Of a stretch of 64,000 nt of DNA, positions 53,813 through 61,959 are shown one piece after another. The first letter of the stretch is position 1; every line of letters starts with the position of its first letter. A model generated the notes under the pieces. That model worked only from the letters and a program-made list of their open reading frames with translations, was not told the DNA's origin and ran no database searches. Source of the stretch: Planctomycetota bacterium (GTDB lineage: Bacteria > Planctomycetota > PUPC01 > JACPCR01); the NCBI GenBank assembly GCA_016179685.1, contig JACPCR010000079.1, forward strand, positions 1-64,000, read 5' to 3'. A program made the position numbers and the translations under genes.

Positions 53813-54864
53813 ATCACCGTGATCGCCAACTCGCCGCCATCCGCCATGAGCAGACGGACCGAATTTCGGTGGACGCCATCTCCATCGAGATCGCGGACCC
53901 CATCGCGAAGCACCTGGGGATGCCAGACAACCAGGTCCTCGAGCGCCTGGGACTGGACGGTCGAATCGTCAGCGCAGGCTACACCGGTCCCCTGCCTCCC
54001 CCCGGCCCGGCGGGTCCCTACAACCCGTGGGGCACGTTGAACACGGGTGAATATGGCGGCGCTCAAGTCCGACCGCTGGCAGGCGCTGAAACCGTTCGTG
54101 AGATTGAGCATTTCGCCTGGCCGGACCCGGCGGACTACGACTACACCGCGGCCGGCCAGCGGGCCGAAATGCTCTCCCAGTCCCATGCGACCCGCGGCCC
54201 TTACTGGCATCCCCTGTTCTGCCGGGTGTGCGACCTGTTCGGCATGGAACAGGCCCTGATGCATCTCGCCTCGCAGCCGACCCTCTTCGAGGCCGCCATG
54301 TGCCGCATCGCCCACCACGTCTATGAGTACAGCCGGAGGTTACTCGAATCCTGCGGCGAATCGCTCGATATCTTCTGCCTGGGAGACGACTTTGCCACGC
54401 AGAGAGGCCTCATGATGTCGCCCGACCATTGGCGGCGGTTCATCAAGCCACACCTGGCCCGGCTCTTCTCCCTCGGCAAGCAGCACGGCAAGTTCATCTG
54501 GTTTCATTCCTGCGGCGACGTCAGCGCCGTGCTCGGCGACTTCATTGACATGGGAGTGGACGTCTGGGAGACCGTCCAGCTTCACACCCTTCCCATAACG
54601 CCTCGGGAACTGAAACGAAATTTCGGCCGACACCTCGCTTTCTTCGGCGGCATCAATACCCAACGCCTGCCCTTCCGAACTCCCGAGGAGGTCCGCGTCG
54701 AGGTCCAGCAATGCATCCGGGTACTGGGCCGGAAAGGAGGCTACATCTGCGGACCCGATCATCACATCAAGCCCGATGTCGCGCCCGAGCAAGCCCTGGC
54801 GCTTTTCGACGCTGCGACATCCTTCCGAGCCCCGGGCTATACGCTGGCCCCGAAGCCGTCGTAA
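53809..54864 (+). CDS. Uroporphyrinogen decarboxylase-like protein (MtaA/CmuA branch)
   Basis: A 351-residue URO-D-fold protein. It lacks the porphyrin-binding arginine cluster of true HemE near the N-terminus. It resembles the methylcobamide:CoM or corrinoid methyltransferase branch, which uses a zinc ion. Candidate ligands lie in WFHSCGDVSAVL (His and Cys) and GGYICGPDHHIKPD (Cys). An IAHHVYEYSRRLLESCGESLDIFCLGDD block is typical of the branch. It is translationally coupled to the EboE-like gene. A methyl-transfer role is plausible but unproven. True heme biosynthesis is unlikely. Confidence 0.8.
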   Translation: MNHRDRQLAAIRHEQTDRISVDAISIEIADPIAKHLGMPDNQVLERLGLDGRIVSAGYTGPLPPPGPAGPYNPWGTLNTGEYGGAQVRPLAGAETVREIEHFAWPDPADYDYTAAGQRAEMLSQSHATRGPYWHPLFCRVCDLFGMEQALMHLASQPTLFEAAMCRIAHHVYEYSRRLLESCGESLDIFCLGDDFATQRGLMMSPDHWRRFIKPHLARLFSLGKQHGKFIWFHSCGDVSAVLGDFIDMGVDVWETVQLHTLPITPRELKRNFGRHLAFFGGINTQRLPFRTPEEVRVEVQQCIRVLGRKGGYICGPDHHIKPDVAPEQALALFDAATSFRAPGYTLAPKPS

Positions 54865-55096
54865 CGCGCCGCCCCTCCGTGGTCGCCGCTTCTCCCAGAT
54901 TTGTCCCCGCGGGAGGGAACCTGGGGAGGAAGTCGCGTGCCCTCGACCTGGGCACCCGCGGCCTCCTGCCTCCGCCATTTCCGAGCCCGCTCGGGACAAC
55001 GCAACCCTTCAGGCGCCCAGTTCCAGACATCAGACGATCACTGAACTCTGCTCGGGTGTCAAGAAAGAATCCTGCAACCTCGTCCGGCAAAATCGT

Positions 55097-56203
55097 TCAG
55101 GCCGATGCCGTGCTACTCCCGAGCCCCTTCAAGCGGTCCACAACATCGTCCGAAAGCGGAATCGGAAGCTGGACGCGGCCGCCGCCCAGCGCCGACGCGT
55201 AGCAGGCCATCATCAGGTCCGAATTGCGGGCCGCAATCTCTACCCGCGTCGGAAATTCCCGAATGTTCCCGCCGTGCAGCGTGTCCCTCAAGTGCACGTA
55301 AAGCGCCGACTGGGCCTCCCCATCGTTCTTTCCCCACTCCGTCTTGCCCGACTCGAACTTGCCCGACCGCCAGAGCGCCCAACCCTGGTTCAGGCTCACC
55401 CACAGCCGGCCACGGCTGCCCAGCACGTCCACCTGGATGTGATACCACTTGACCGTCTCGCCGGGCACGGGCGGGGCCGACGGCCCGTGGTTGATCTGCA
55501 GGCGCACCTCTCCCATCCCGAACGTTGCCGTCACGTCCGCGGGCACCGGAATCTGCCCGAAATGCTCGAGGCCTGATGCGCCCGCCAGACACCACTGGGG
55601 CTCCGGAAGACCCGACAATCGGGCAGCCTTCATCGCCAAGTCCAGAGTGTGGGGGGCCTGCTCCAGAATGTTCGCCAGAGTGCTCGCCCGGATCACTCGG
55701 ACCTCCCCCAAGCCGCCCTTCTCCAGGATCGGCCAGAATCGCTTCCAGTGCGGTTTCCACTGGTACTGCGTGTTCACCGCAATCAGCCGATCGCGCCCCA
55801 GCTCCACCAGCTTCCGCGTCTCCGACGGCTTGAGCGCAATAGGCTTCTCGATCAGAATCGCCGGCGCCCCCGCGCGGACAGCAGGCTCGACGATCGAAGT
55901 CCGGATCGTCGGCGGCGTCACTATGTCCACCAACTCGGGCTTCTCTTTCTGGATCATCTCCCCCAGGTCGCGATACGTCTTGGCAATTTGAAAGCGCTCC
56001 GCCGTCGCCTTCAGCCGCGCTTCGTCCAGGTCGCAGACCGCCAGCAGGTCCACCACTCCGCTTTCCAGCATCGCCTTGATGTGGGCCTGCGCACGACCCC
56101 CGCAGCCGACCGAAACGGCCCGGAGCCTGCATGCTGACTCAGATTTCACCGAGGTGCGCCTCGGCCGCCCACCGCACGTCTTTTTTACCGTTTCCTTGGA
56201 CAT
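55097..56203 (-). CDS. Gfo/Idh/MocA family oxidoreductase
   Basis: A 368-residue NAD(P)-dependent oxidoreductase. The Rossmann loop VGCGGRAQAHI is preceded by about 30 basic residues. The EKP motif is intact (ILIEKPIAL), unlike the paralogue at 1703. The catalytic-site segment AGASGLEHFGQIPVP and the C-terminal sheet with WVSLNQGWALW are present. An AGGAGG Shine-Dalgarno marks the start at 56203. It is convergent with the URO-D gene. The substrate is a sugar or polyol by family, not determined here. Confidence 0.87.
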   Translation of the reverse strand: MSKETVKKTCGGRPRRTSVKSESACRLRAVSVGCGGRAQAHIKAMLESGVVDLLAVCDLDEARLKATAERFQIAKTYRDLGEMIQKEKPELVDIVTPPTIRTSIVEPAVRAGAPAILIEKPIALKPSETRKLVELGRDRLIAVNTQYQWKPHWKRFWPILEKGGLGEVRVIRASTLANILEQAPHTLDLAMKAARLSGLPEPQWCLAGASGLEHFGQIPVPADVTATFGMGEVRLQINHGPSAPPVPGETVKWYHIQVDVLGSRGRLWVSLNQGWALWRSGKFESGKTEWGKNDGEAQSALYVHLRDTLHGGNIREFPTRVEIAARNSDLMMACYASALGGGRVQLPIPLSDDVVDRLKGLGSSTASA

Positions 56204-56490
56204 GTTCTCGTCCTCCTTTTGTCAGTTGCCGATGATGAAAAACTGCCTTTGCCCGGGAGTTGAACGCCGTTTCCGACCCTTGGCCGCGCCACGCATGACG
56301 CTGGCAGCAGGGGCTTCTTGGAGGTCCCTTGTGAGTCAGCAACCGTCGCGCTTCTTCTCCCGGCCTCCAGCTTGTTCCGGCCCGCCCGCCTCGCCCTCCC
56401 ACCAGAACGCGTAGGCAAGCCGGCTCAGGTCCCTCATGACCAGCGTGACATTATGGGCACGACCAACTCGGATGCAACCGGTCGCATTTT
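56204..56490. other. Divergent gap
   Basis: The left end carries the AGGAGG Shine-Dalgarno of the minus-strand gene. The right end has a less GC-rich stretch (TTTTGTGATTATATTGCATTCTATCC) near 56488-56512, a plausible promoter for the TPR-CHAT gene. If so, the GTG at 56491 is inside the promoter and translation starts later. No repeat was recognised. Confidence 0.45.
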
Positions 56491-59400
56491 GTGATTATAT
56501 TGCATTCTATCCTCTGGGCCCCGCCCGTGCTGGGAAACAGTCCAATTAAGACCTTGACGCAAAATTACTTACGTCTTCGACCCCGCTTCAACGTGGACAC
56601 TCAGGGACGGCTGAGTCGACTTGACCCTCGCTTCCCATCTCACCTCCGGCATGCTCGATGGGTCCTGTTCCTGATGCTCTGGACGGGGCCAGTGCATTGG
56701 GCCGGCGGCGAGGTCGCATCACCGGCCGCCGACACGAACGGCAGCGAGGCCATCGAGCCCGAACTGGAGGATTCGCAGCTCCAGAACCGCCTCGCAGCCC
56801 TCGACCGCTTGAACGCCCGTGTTCAGCGCCTCGGCCAGAAGGGCGATTACGCGCAGGCCATCCCCCTGGCAGAAGCGGTGCTCGCCACGCGGCAAAAGCT
56901 CCTCGGTGACGACGCCCTCGAGGTGGCCGGCAGCATGACCATCCTGGCCGAGCTGCATCGGGCTACCGGCGCACCCGGCAAGGCCGAAAAACTCCTCGAG
57001 TCCGCCCTCCGGATTCGCCAAAAACTCCTGGGTGATCGGCATCCGGACGTGGCGCAAAACCTCACCCAGGTCGCCGATATCCTCAGCCGAATGGGCGAAT
57101 ACGAAAAGGCCCTGCCCTTCGCGAAATTGGCCCTGGAGGCGCAGGCCGGGCTCAGCGGGGAGGCCGATCCGCTAGTCGCCGCGAAGCTGGATAGCCTGGC
57201 TTCCTTGCACCAGGCCATGGAAAAGCACGAGGAGGCGCTGCCGCTCCTGCAGCGTTCCCTCGCCATCCGCCAGAAGTCCTTGGGATGGGATCACCCCCAC
57301 GTGGCCGCCAGCCTCTCCAGCCTCGCCTTCGCCCACGAGGCCCTGGGCAACCTGGCCAAGGCCGTCGACCTCCACGCATCCGCCCTCTCGCTCCGAAAGC
57401 GCATCCTGGGTGAAGGGCACCCGGACGTCGCTGATAGCTTGGCCCATCTTGCCGACCTCCACCGCCGGACCGGTGACTTCCGAAAGGCGATCCCGCTGGC
57501 CGAGTCCGCCCTCGCCATTCGGAAGAAGGCCCTGGGCGACGAGCACGTTCTCGTGGCGGAGAGCCTGGACCTCCTCGGCCGTCTCCACGCCCTTGAAGGT
57601 TCCCTCGACAAGGCCTTTGAATTCACGTATGCCGCATTGGCGCTCCGGCAGCAGCTCCTCGGCGAGACCCATGCCGCGGTCGCTTCCACCCGCGCGCACC
57701 TGGCCCGCCTCCACGATACCAGGGGCGAGCCGGGCAAGGCCGTGGAACTCTACCTCCCGGCCATCGATGTCCTGCGCGGGGCCCTGGGTGGCGAGGACCC
57801 CGAGGTTCTCGAATCCCTCGATGGCCTGTCGCTCTCCTACCGGAAACTGGGCAAAGCCGCAAAGGCCGCAGAGGCGGCAGAGGCCGTGCTCAACGTTTAT
57901 CGCCAACATCTGCCGGCGGACTCCCCGGAACTCGGTCGGCGCATGGACGACCTCGCCGCCCTCTACGAGGAGGCCGGCCTCCCGGGCAAAGCTCTCTCCT
58001 ATCAAGAGGCCAGCCTGACCATCCAGAGTCAAGTCCGCGGGCGCTCCCATCCCGAAGTCGCCGCCCGGATGGACCGGCTCGCCAAGCTGCACCTGGCCGC
58101 TGGCAATCGGGATCGAGCCCTTGAGCTCCTTCTGTCCGCCCTGGAGGCCCGCAGGAATGTGCTGGGAAGCGACCACCCCGACCTCGCCGACAGTTTCCTG
58201 GGCCTGGCCGAGTTGAACGAGTCCTCCGGCCTCCCCGACCGCGCCCTCTCCTACTGCGAGTCCGCCCTGAAGCTCCAGCGGAAGCATCTCGGCGAAGACG
58301 ACCCCAAGCTCCTCGAGACTCTCAGCCGCATGGCCTGGCTGCATCAGCGCATGGGACAGGCCGAGCCCGCCATCCGTCTCTGCCGCCAAGTCCTCGATAT
58401 GCGCCGCAAACGGCTCGGCGACGAAAATATCCAGGTCGCCGAAGCCCTGAGCCGCCTCGCCGGACTCTACCAGACCCTCGGCCAGTCCGACGAGGCGCGC
58501 CCCCTTTACGAACGTGCACTCTCCTTGCGGCAGAAACTCCTTGGCCCGCGCCATCCCGACGTGGCCACCAGCCTCAATAATCTGGCCAACCTCCTTCACC
58601 TCACCGGCGAGCCATTCCATGCCCGTGCACTCTACGAATCCGCCCTTTCCATCTTCACCGAGCACCTGGGCGACGATCACCCGGACCTCACGACCATCCA
58701 GAATAACCTCGCCATGCTCCTCGCCGGCATGGGCGACCGCCTCCGGGCCAGCCAGCTTTTCGCACGCTCCATCGCCCTCGAAGATGATGTCCTCCAGTCC
58801 CTCTTCCCCGCCCTCTCCGAGTCGCAGAAACGGGATTGGGCGGCCCGCATGCAAACGACCCTGAGCCTCTTCTTCTCGCTCCAGCTCACCTCCTCGCTCG
58901 CCGTACGAGGAGACGACCCCAACCGGGCGCTCCAGTACGTCTGGGCGCGCCGCGACCTCCTCGCCGACATCGCCTTCCCCGACCCGGTGATAGCGGAGGC
59001 AGCCCCCGTCCAGGCGGCGCAACAGGCCTCCGAGTCCCTCCTTCAGGCCCGGCGAGCCCTCGCGGCCCTTGTCGCCCCGTCCGCACCAGGCCAGTCCACC
59101 CCCGAAAGCATCCAGCGCCGCCGCGAGATGAAGACCGAGATTCAGCGCCTCGAGATCGAGCTCTCACGCTCCAGCCTCTCCTTTGCTCGGGAACGACGAC
59201 GGCGACATCTGCCCGTCGATGACGTCCTCTCGCACCTCCCGCCCGAGGCCGCCCTCGTCGAGTTCCTCCTCGTCCCTTGGTGTGATTTCGACCAGGACCG
59301 CTTCACCGCGCCCCATTACGTCGCCTTGACCCTCACGCGGCATCGGGGTGTGGACCTATTCGATGTCGGCGAGGCCAGGGAAATCGATCGCCTCGTCTCG

Positions 59401-60435
59401 CGTTTCCTCCAGAAATTGCTCGAATCCGGCCCATCGGGACCCTCGGCCAGCGCATCCGCCGCCGAACCGGCAGCGGAAACCGGCGTCGGAATCGAGCTCT
59501 ATGCCCGCCTCATCGAGCCCCTCCGATTCCATATGGAAGGTGTTACCCGCCTCTACCTCGTGCCCGATTCCACCCTGCACATCCTCCCTTTCGAGGCCCT
59601 CCCGACACGTTCACGCCGACTCCTGGGAGAGGCGGCTCACGTCCGGCTGCTCCGCACCGGCCGAGACCTGGCCGAAGAGCGCCTGGCAACGTCCTCCAAC
59701 CCGCCCGTCCTTGTGGCCGCGCCCGGGTTCGAAACCGACGCCCTCGAGACTTCCTCGCTACTCGAGAAAATCTGGCAGAGCGCTCCCGCACAGCTCGTCG
59801 GACCCGAAGCCACGGAATCCAGGCTCAAGGAGCTCCACTCCCCGAAAGTCCTTCATCTCGCCGCACGCACCTTCCAGGCCGCCGCGCCGGCCCAGCCTGA
59901 TTCCGGTTCACCCCAGGATTCCAGCGCCCGGGCCCATCCGCAGGCCGTCCTCGATCGCGTCTCACAGGTGGGCCTCGCCCTGGCCGGGGCCCCCAGCCCA
60001 GCAGTACGGAGCAGTGTCCTTCGCACCCCGGCCGATGACGGACTCCTCACCGCCCTCGAAATCTCGCTCCTCGACCTCCAGGGCACGGATATCGTCGTCC
60101 TCACCTCATGGGACTCTTCCAGACCCGGACCGGAAAGCGGCGACGCCCTTTCCACGCTGCGCCGTGCCTTCATGCACGCCGGGTCGCCCAACGTGCTCGT
60201 CAGCCTCTGGGATGTGCCCGATGAGCCCCGGCGACTCCTCCTCGCGGAGTTCCACCGCAACCTCCATCCGAGGCATTTCGCACCTGCTGAGGCCCTCGAG
60301 CAAGCCAAGCTGGTACTCCGAAACGTGTCTCACACCCCGGGACCCGGCGAAAAGACCCCCCAACAGGACAAGGTGAAGCCGTATGACCATCCCTTCTTCT
60401 GGAGCGGCTTCGTCCTCCTACAGACCGGCTTGTAG
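56491..60435 (+). CDS. TPR-rich protein with a degenerate CHAT domain
   Basis: Up to 1314 residues. About 16 tetratricopeptide repeats of 42 residues, kinesin-light-chain type (ALSLRQKLLGPRHPDVATSLNNLA and similar), fill residues about 95-770. A hydrophobic segment near 57-70 may be a signal or anchor. Residues about 950-1314 form a CHAT (caspase-like) domain, recognised by LYLVPDSTLHILPFEALP and LVSLWDVPDEPRRLLLAEFH. The usual catalytic HG is replaced: VLHLAARTF stands where HLATHG is expected (near 1121-1127). VVLTSWDSS stands where SAC is expected (near 1202-1209), so the Cys is Trp. Peptidase activity is therefore unlikely. The start is uncertain (GTG 56491, or later, down to ATG 56674). 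Confidence 0.85.
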   Translation: MIILHSILWAPPVLGNSPIKTLTQNYLRLRPRFNVDTQGRLSRLDPRFPSHLRHARWVLFLMLWTGPVHWAGGEVASPAADTNGSEAIEPELEDSQLQNRLAALDRLNARVQRLGQKGDYAQAIPLAEAVLATRQKLLGDDALEVAGSMTILAELHRATGAPGKAEKLLESALRIRQKLLGDRHPDVAQNLTQVADILSRMGEYEKALPFAKLALEAQAGLSGEADPLVAAKLDSLASLHQAMEKHEEALPLLQRSLAIRQKSLGWDHPHVAASLSSLAFAHEALGNLAKAVDLHASALSLRKRILGEGHPDVADSLAHLADLHRRTGDFRKAIPLAESALAIRKKALGDEHVLVAESLDLLGRLHALEGSLDKAFEFTYAALALRQQLLGETHAAVASTRAHLARLHDTRGEPGKAVELYLPAIDVLRGALGGEDPEVLESLDGLSLSYRKLGKAAKAAEAAEAVLNVYRQHLPADSPELGRRMDDLAALYEEAGLPGKALSYQEASLTIQSQVRGRSHPEVAARMDRLAKLHLAAGNRDRALELLLSALEARRNVLGSDHPDLADSFLGLAELNESSGLPDRALSYCESALKLQRKHLGEDDPKLLETLSRMAWLHQRMGQAEPAIRLCRQVLDMRRKRLGDENIQVAEALSRLAGLYQTLGQSDEARPLYERALSLRQKLLGPRHPDVATSLNNLANLLHLTGEPFHARALYESALSIFTEHLGDDHPDLTTIQNNLAMLLAGMGDRLRASQLFARSIALEDDVLQSLFPALSESQKRDWAARMQTTLSLFFSLQLTSSLAVRGDDPNRALQYVWARRDLLADIAFPDPVIAEAAPVQAAQQASESLLQARRALAALVAPSAPGQSTPESIQRRREMKTEIQRLEIELSRSSLSFARERRRRHLPVDDVLSHLPPEAALVEFLLVPWCDFDQDRFTAPHYVALTLTRHRGVDLFDVGEAREIDRLVSRFLQKLLESGPSGPSASASAAEPAAETGVGIELYARLIEPLRFHMEGVTRLYLVPDSTLHILPFEALPTRSRRLLGEAAHVRLLRTGRDLAEERLATSSNPPVLVAAPGFETDALETSSLLEKIWQSAPAQLVGPEATESRLKELHSPKVLHLAARTFQAAAPAQPDSGSPQDSSARAHPQAVLDRVSQVGLALAGAPSPAVRSSVLRTPADDGLLTALEISLLDLQGTDIVVLTSWDSSRPGPESGDALSTLRRAFMHAGSPNVLVSLWDVPDEPRRLLLAEFHRNLHPRHFAPAEALEQAKLVLRNVSHTPGPGEKTPQQDKVKPYDHPFFWSGFVLLQTGL

Positions 60436-60945
60436 TAAATTGCCTTCTCCCTTTTCATTCTCTACATTTAAGTCTTGTGTTTTCCGTAAAAGTTGCAATA
60501 AAGATCTCCCAATTCCGGATTCTGAAGTCCCGTGTCCCCGCTTCCGCAGTCTGGAGTCTTCGCTCTTCTGGCCTTCTGGTTTTCTGGTCCCCTCGTCTTC
60601 TGGTCCCCGTGTCGCCGTGTCGCCGTGTCGCCGTGTCGCCGTGTCCCCGGCTCTTCTGGCCTTCTGCTTTTCTGGTCCCCTCGTCTTCTGGTCCCCGTGT
60701 CCCCGTGTCCCCGTGTCGCCGTGTCGCCGTGTCGCCGTGTCCCCGTGTCGCCGTGTCGCCGGCTCTTCGGCTCTTCTGGCCTCTGGTTTTCTGGTCCCCT
60801 CGCCTTCTGGTCCCCGTGTCGCCGTGTCGTCGTGTCGTCGTGTCGTCGTGTCGCCGTGTCCCCGGCTCTTCGGCTCTTCTGGCCTCTGGTCCGTTTGTCC
60901 CCTTATCCCCTGTCCATTGTCCCTTGTCCCTTCTCAGGAGCCCCA
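60436..60945. repeat. Octamer-rich tandem region with a 349-nt A-free tract
   Basis: After a modest AT-rich stretch to about 60530, positions 60556-60904 contain no A on the plus strand. The tract is built from about three higher-order units. Each has a block of the type CTCTTCTGGCCTTCTGG, TTTTCTGGTCCCCTCG and TCTTCTGGTCCCC, followed by several GTGTCGCC or GTGTCCCC octamers. The open frames that cross it on both strands are low complexity and not credible genes. It would form the untranslated leader of the PhyH gene that starts at 60946 if transcription begins upstream. Otherwise it is a spacer. Confidence 0.9.
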
Positions 60946-61752
60946 ATGCTCACTTCCAGCCTAATCGCCGATTACCAGCGTGACGGTTACATCATCCGGC
61001 GAGGACTTTTCTCGCCCGAGGAGGCCGAAGACCTCCGGCGGCACTTCATGAATTTCCACGACGCCGGCAACTACCCGGGCGCGAAGGATATCGACCCCGC
61101 CAGCCCGGACCCGCTCCGCCGGTATCCGCGCATCATGATGCCCCATCGGTGGGACGCGAAAAGCCTGAAATGGCTGACCGATCCCCGCATCGCCGCATGC
61201 CTCACGGAACTGCTCGGTCTCGATCCCTTCGGCGTCCAGACCATGTTCTATTTCAAGCCGCCGGGCGCCCGCGGACAGGCCTACCACCAGGACCAGTTTT
61301 ATCTCCGAACGCAGCCGGGCACCTGCGTTGCCGCATGGATGGCCGTCGATGTGTGCGACTCGGACAACGGCTGCCTTTACGTGATTCCCGGCACCCAGAA
61401 CGTCCCCGTCCTCTGCACCATCAAGGCCGACACCATCGAAAGCTGGACCGACGTCACCGTTCCGCTTCCCAAAGGTGTCACGCCCGTACCCGTTATCCAG
61501 CAGCCCGGCGACGTCCTTTTCTTCAACGGCTCGGTCATCCACGGCAGCATGCCCAACCGGAGTCAGCGCTTCCGTTGTTCCATGATTGGCCACTACGTCC
61601 TCGGCAACGCACAGAGAGTGGCCAAGTGGTATCACCCCGTCCTCCGCATGGACGGCAGCGAAGTCCCCATCGGCATCAGCGAAGGCGGAGGGCCTTGCGG
61701 CGTGTGGTCCGAAAAGGATGGCCAACGCGTCGTCGAGCTCGTCAATCCTTGA
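60946..61752 (+). CDS. Phytanoyl-CoA dioxygenase (PhyH) family protein
   Basis: A 268-residue Fe(II)/2-oxoglutarate oxygenase. The facial triad is visible: His114 and Asp116 in YHQDQFYL, and His199 in VIHGSMPNRS. An arginine that would bind 2-oxoglutarate lies in RSQRFR near 208-210. The double-stranded beta-helix runs through MFYFKPPGARGQAYHQD and LYVIPGTQNVP. AGGAG five nt before the ATG 60946 fixes the start; the open frame upstream is repeat DNA. The substrate cannot be predicted. Hydroxylation of a natural product, a lipid or an ectoine-like compound is typical of the family. Confidence 0.9.
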   Translation: MLTSSLIADYQRDGYIIRRGLFSPEEAEDLRRHFMNFHDAGNYPGAKDIDPASPDPLRRYPRIMMPHRWDAKSLKWLTDPRIAACLTELLGLDPFGVQTMFYFKPPGARGQAYHQDQFYLRTQPGTCVAAWMAVDVCDSDNGCLYVIPGTQNVPVLCTIKADTIESWTDVTVPLPKGVTPVPVIQQPGDVLFFNGSVIHGSMPNRSQRFRCSMIGHYVLGNAQRVAKWYHPVLRMDGSEVPIGISEGGGPCGVWSEKDGQRVVELVNP

Positions 61753-61959
61753 GCCACGTTCTGCATCCGCATCCCCTCGTTCTCCAGCGGAGAAGTGGTG
61801 ACACCCCTCCGTGCTCGTTTACCCATCATCTGTCCCCTGTAGTCTGGGACATGCCTGACACCTGAAACTTGGACTCGCTCACGCGACGCTCCCCTGACGA
61901 GAACATTCTTGACCCATGACTCTTTGGCCCGTCGCAGGCCCCATTCCTTGGCCGTCTCG

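Noticed and set aside
57172..59022. 616-residue minus-strand frame with periodic pattern
   Set aside because: Its periodicity mirrors the 42-residue TPRs of the opposite strand.
56491..60435. TPR-CHAT as a type III-E CRISPR Craspase partner
   Set aside because: No cas7-11 or CRISPR array in the window, and the catalytic dyad is lost.
60556..60904. Octamer array as a CRISPR or a coding low-complexity protein
   Set aside because: No repeat-spacer structure. The frames on both strands are pure repeat translations, and the PhyH gene has its own Shine-Dalgarno and ATG after the array.
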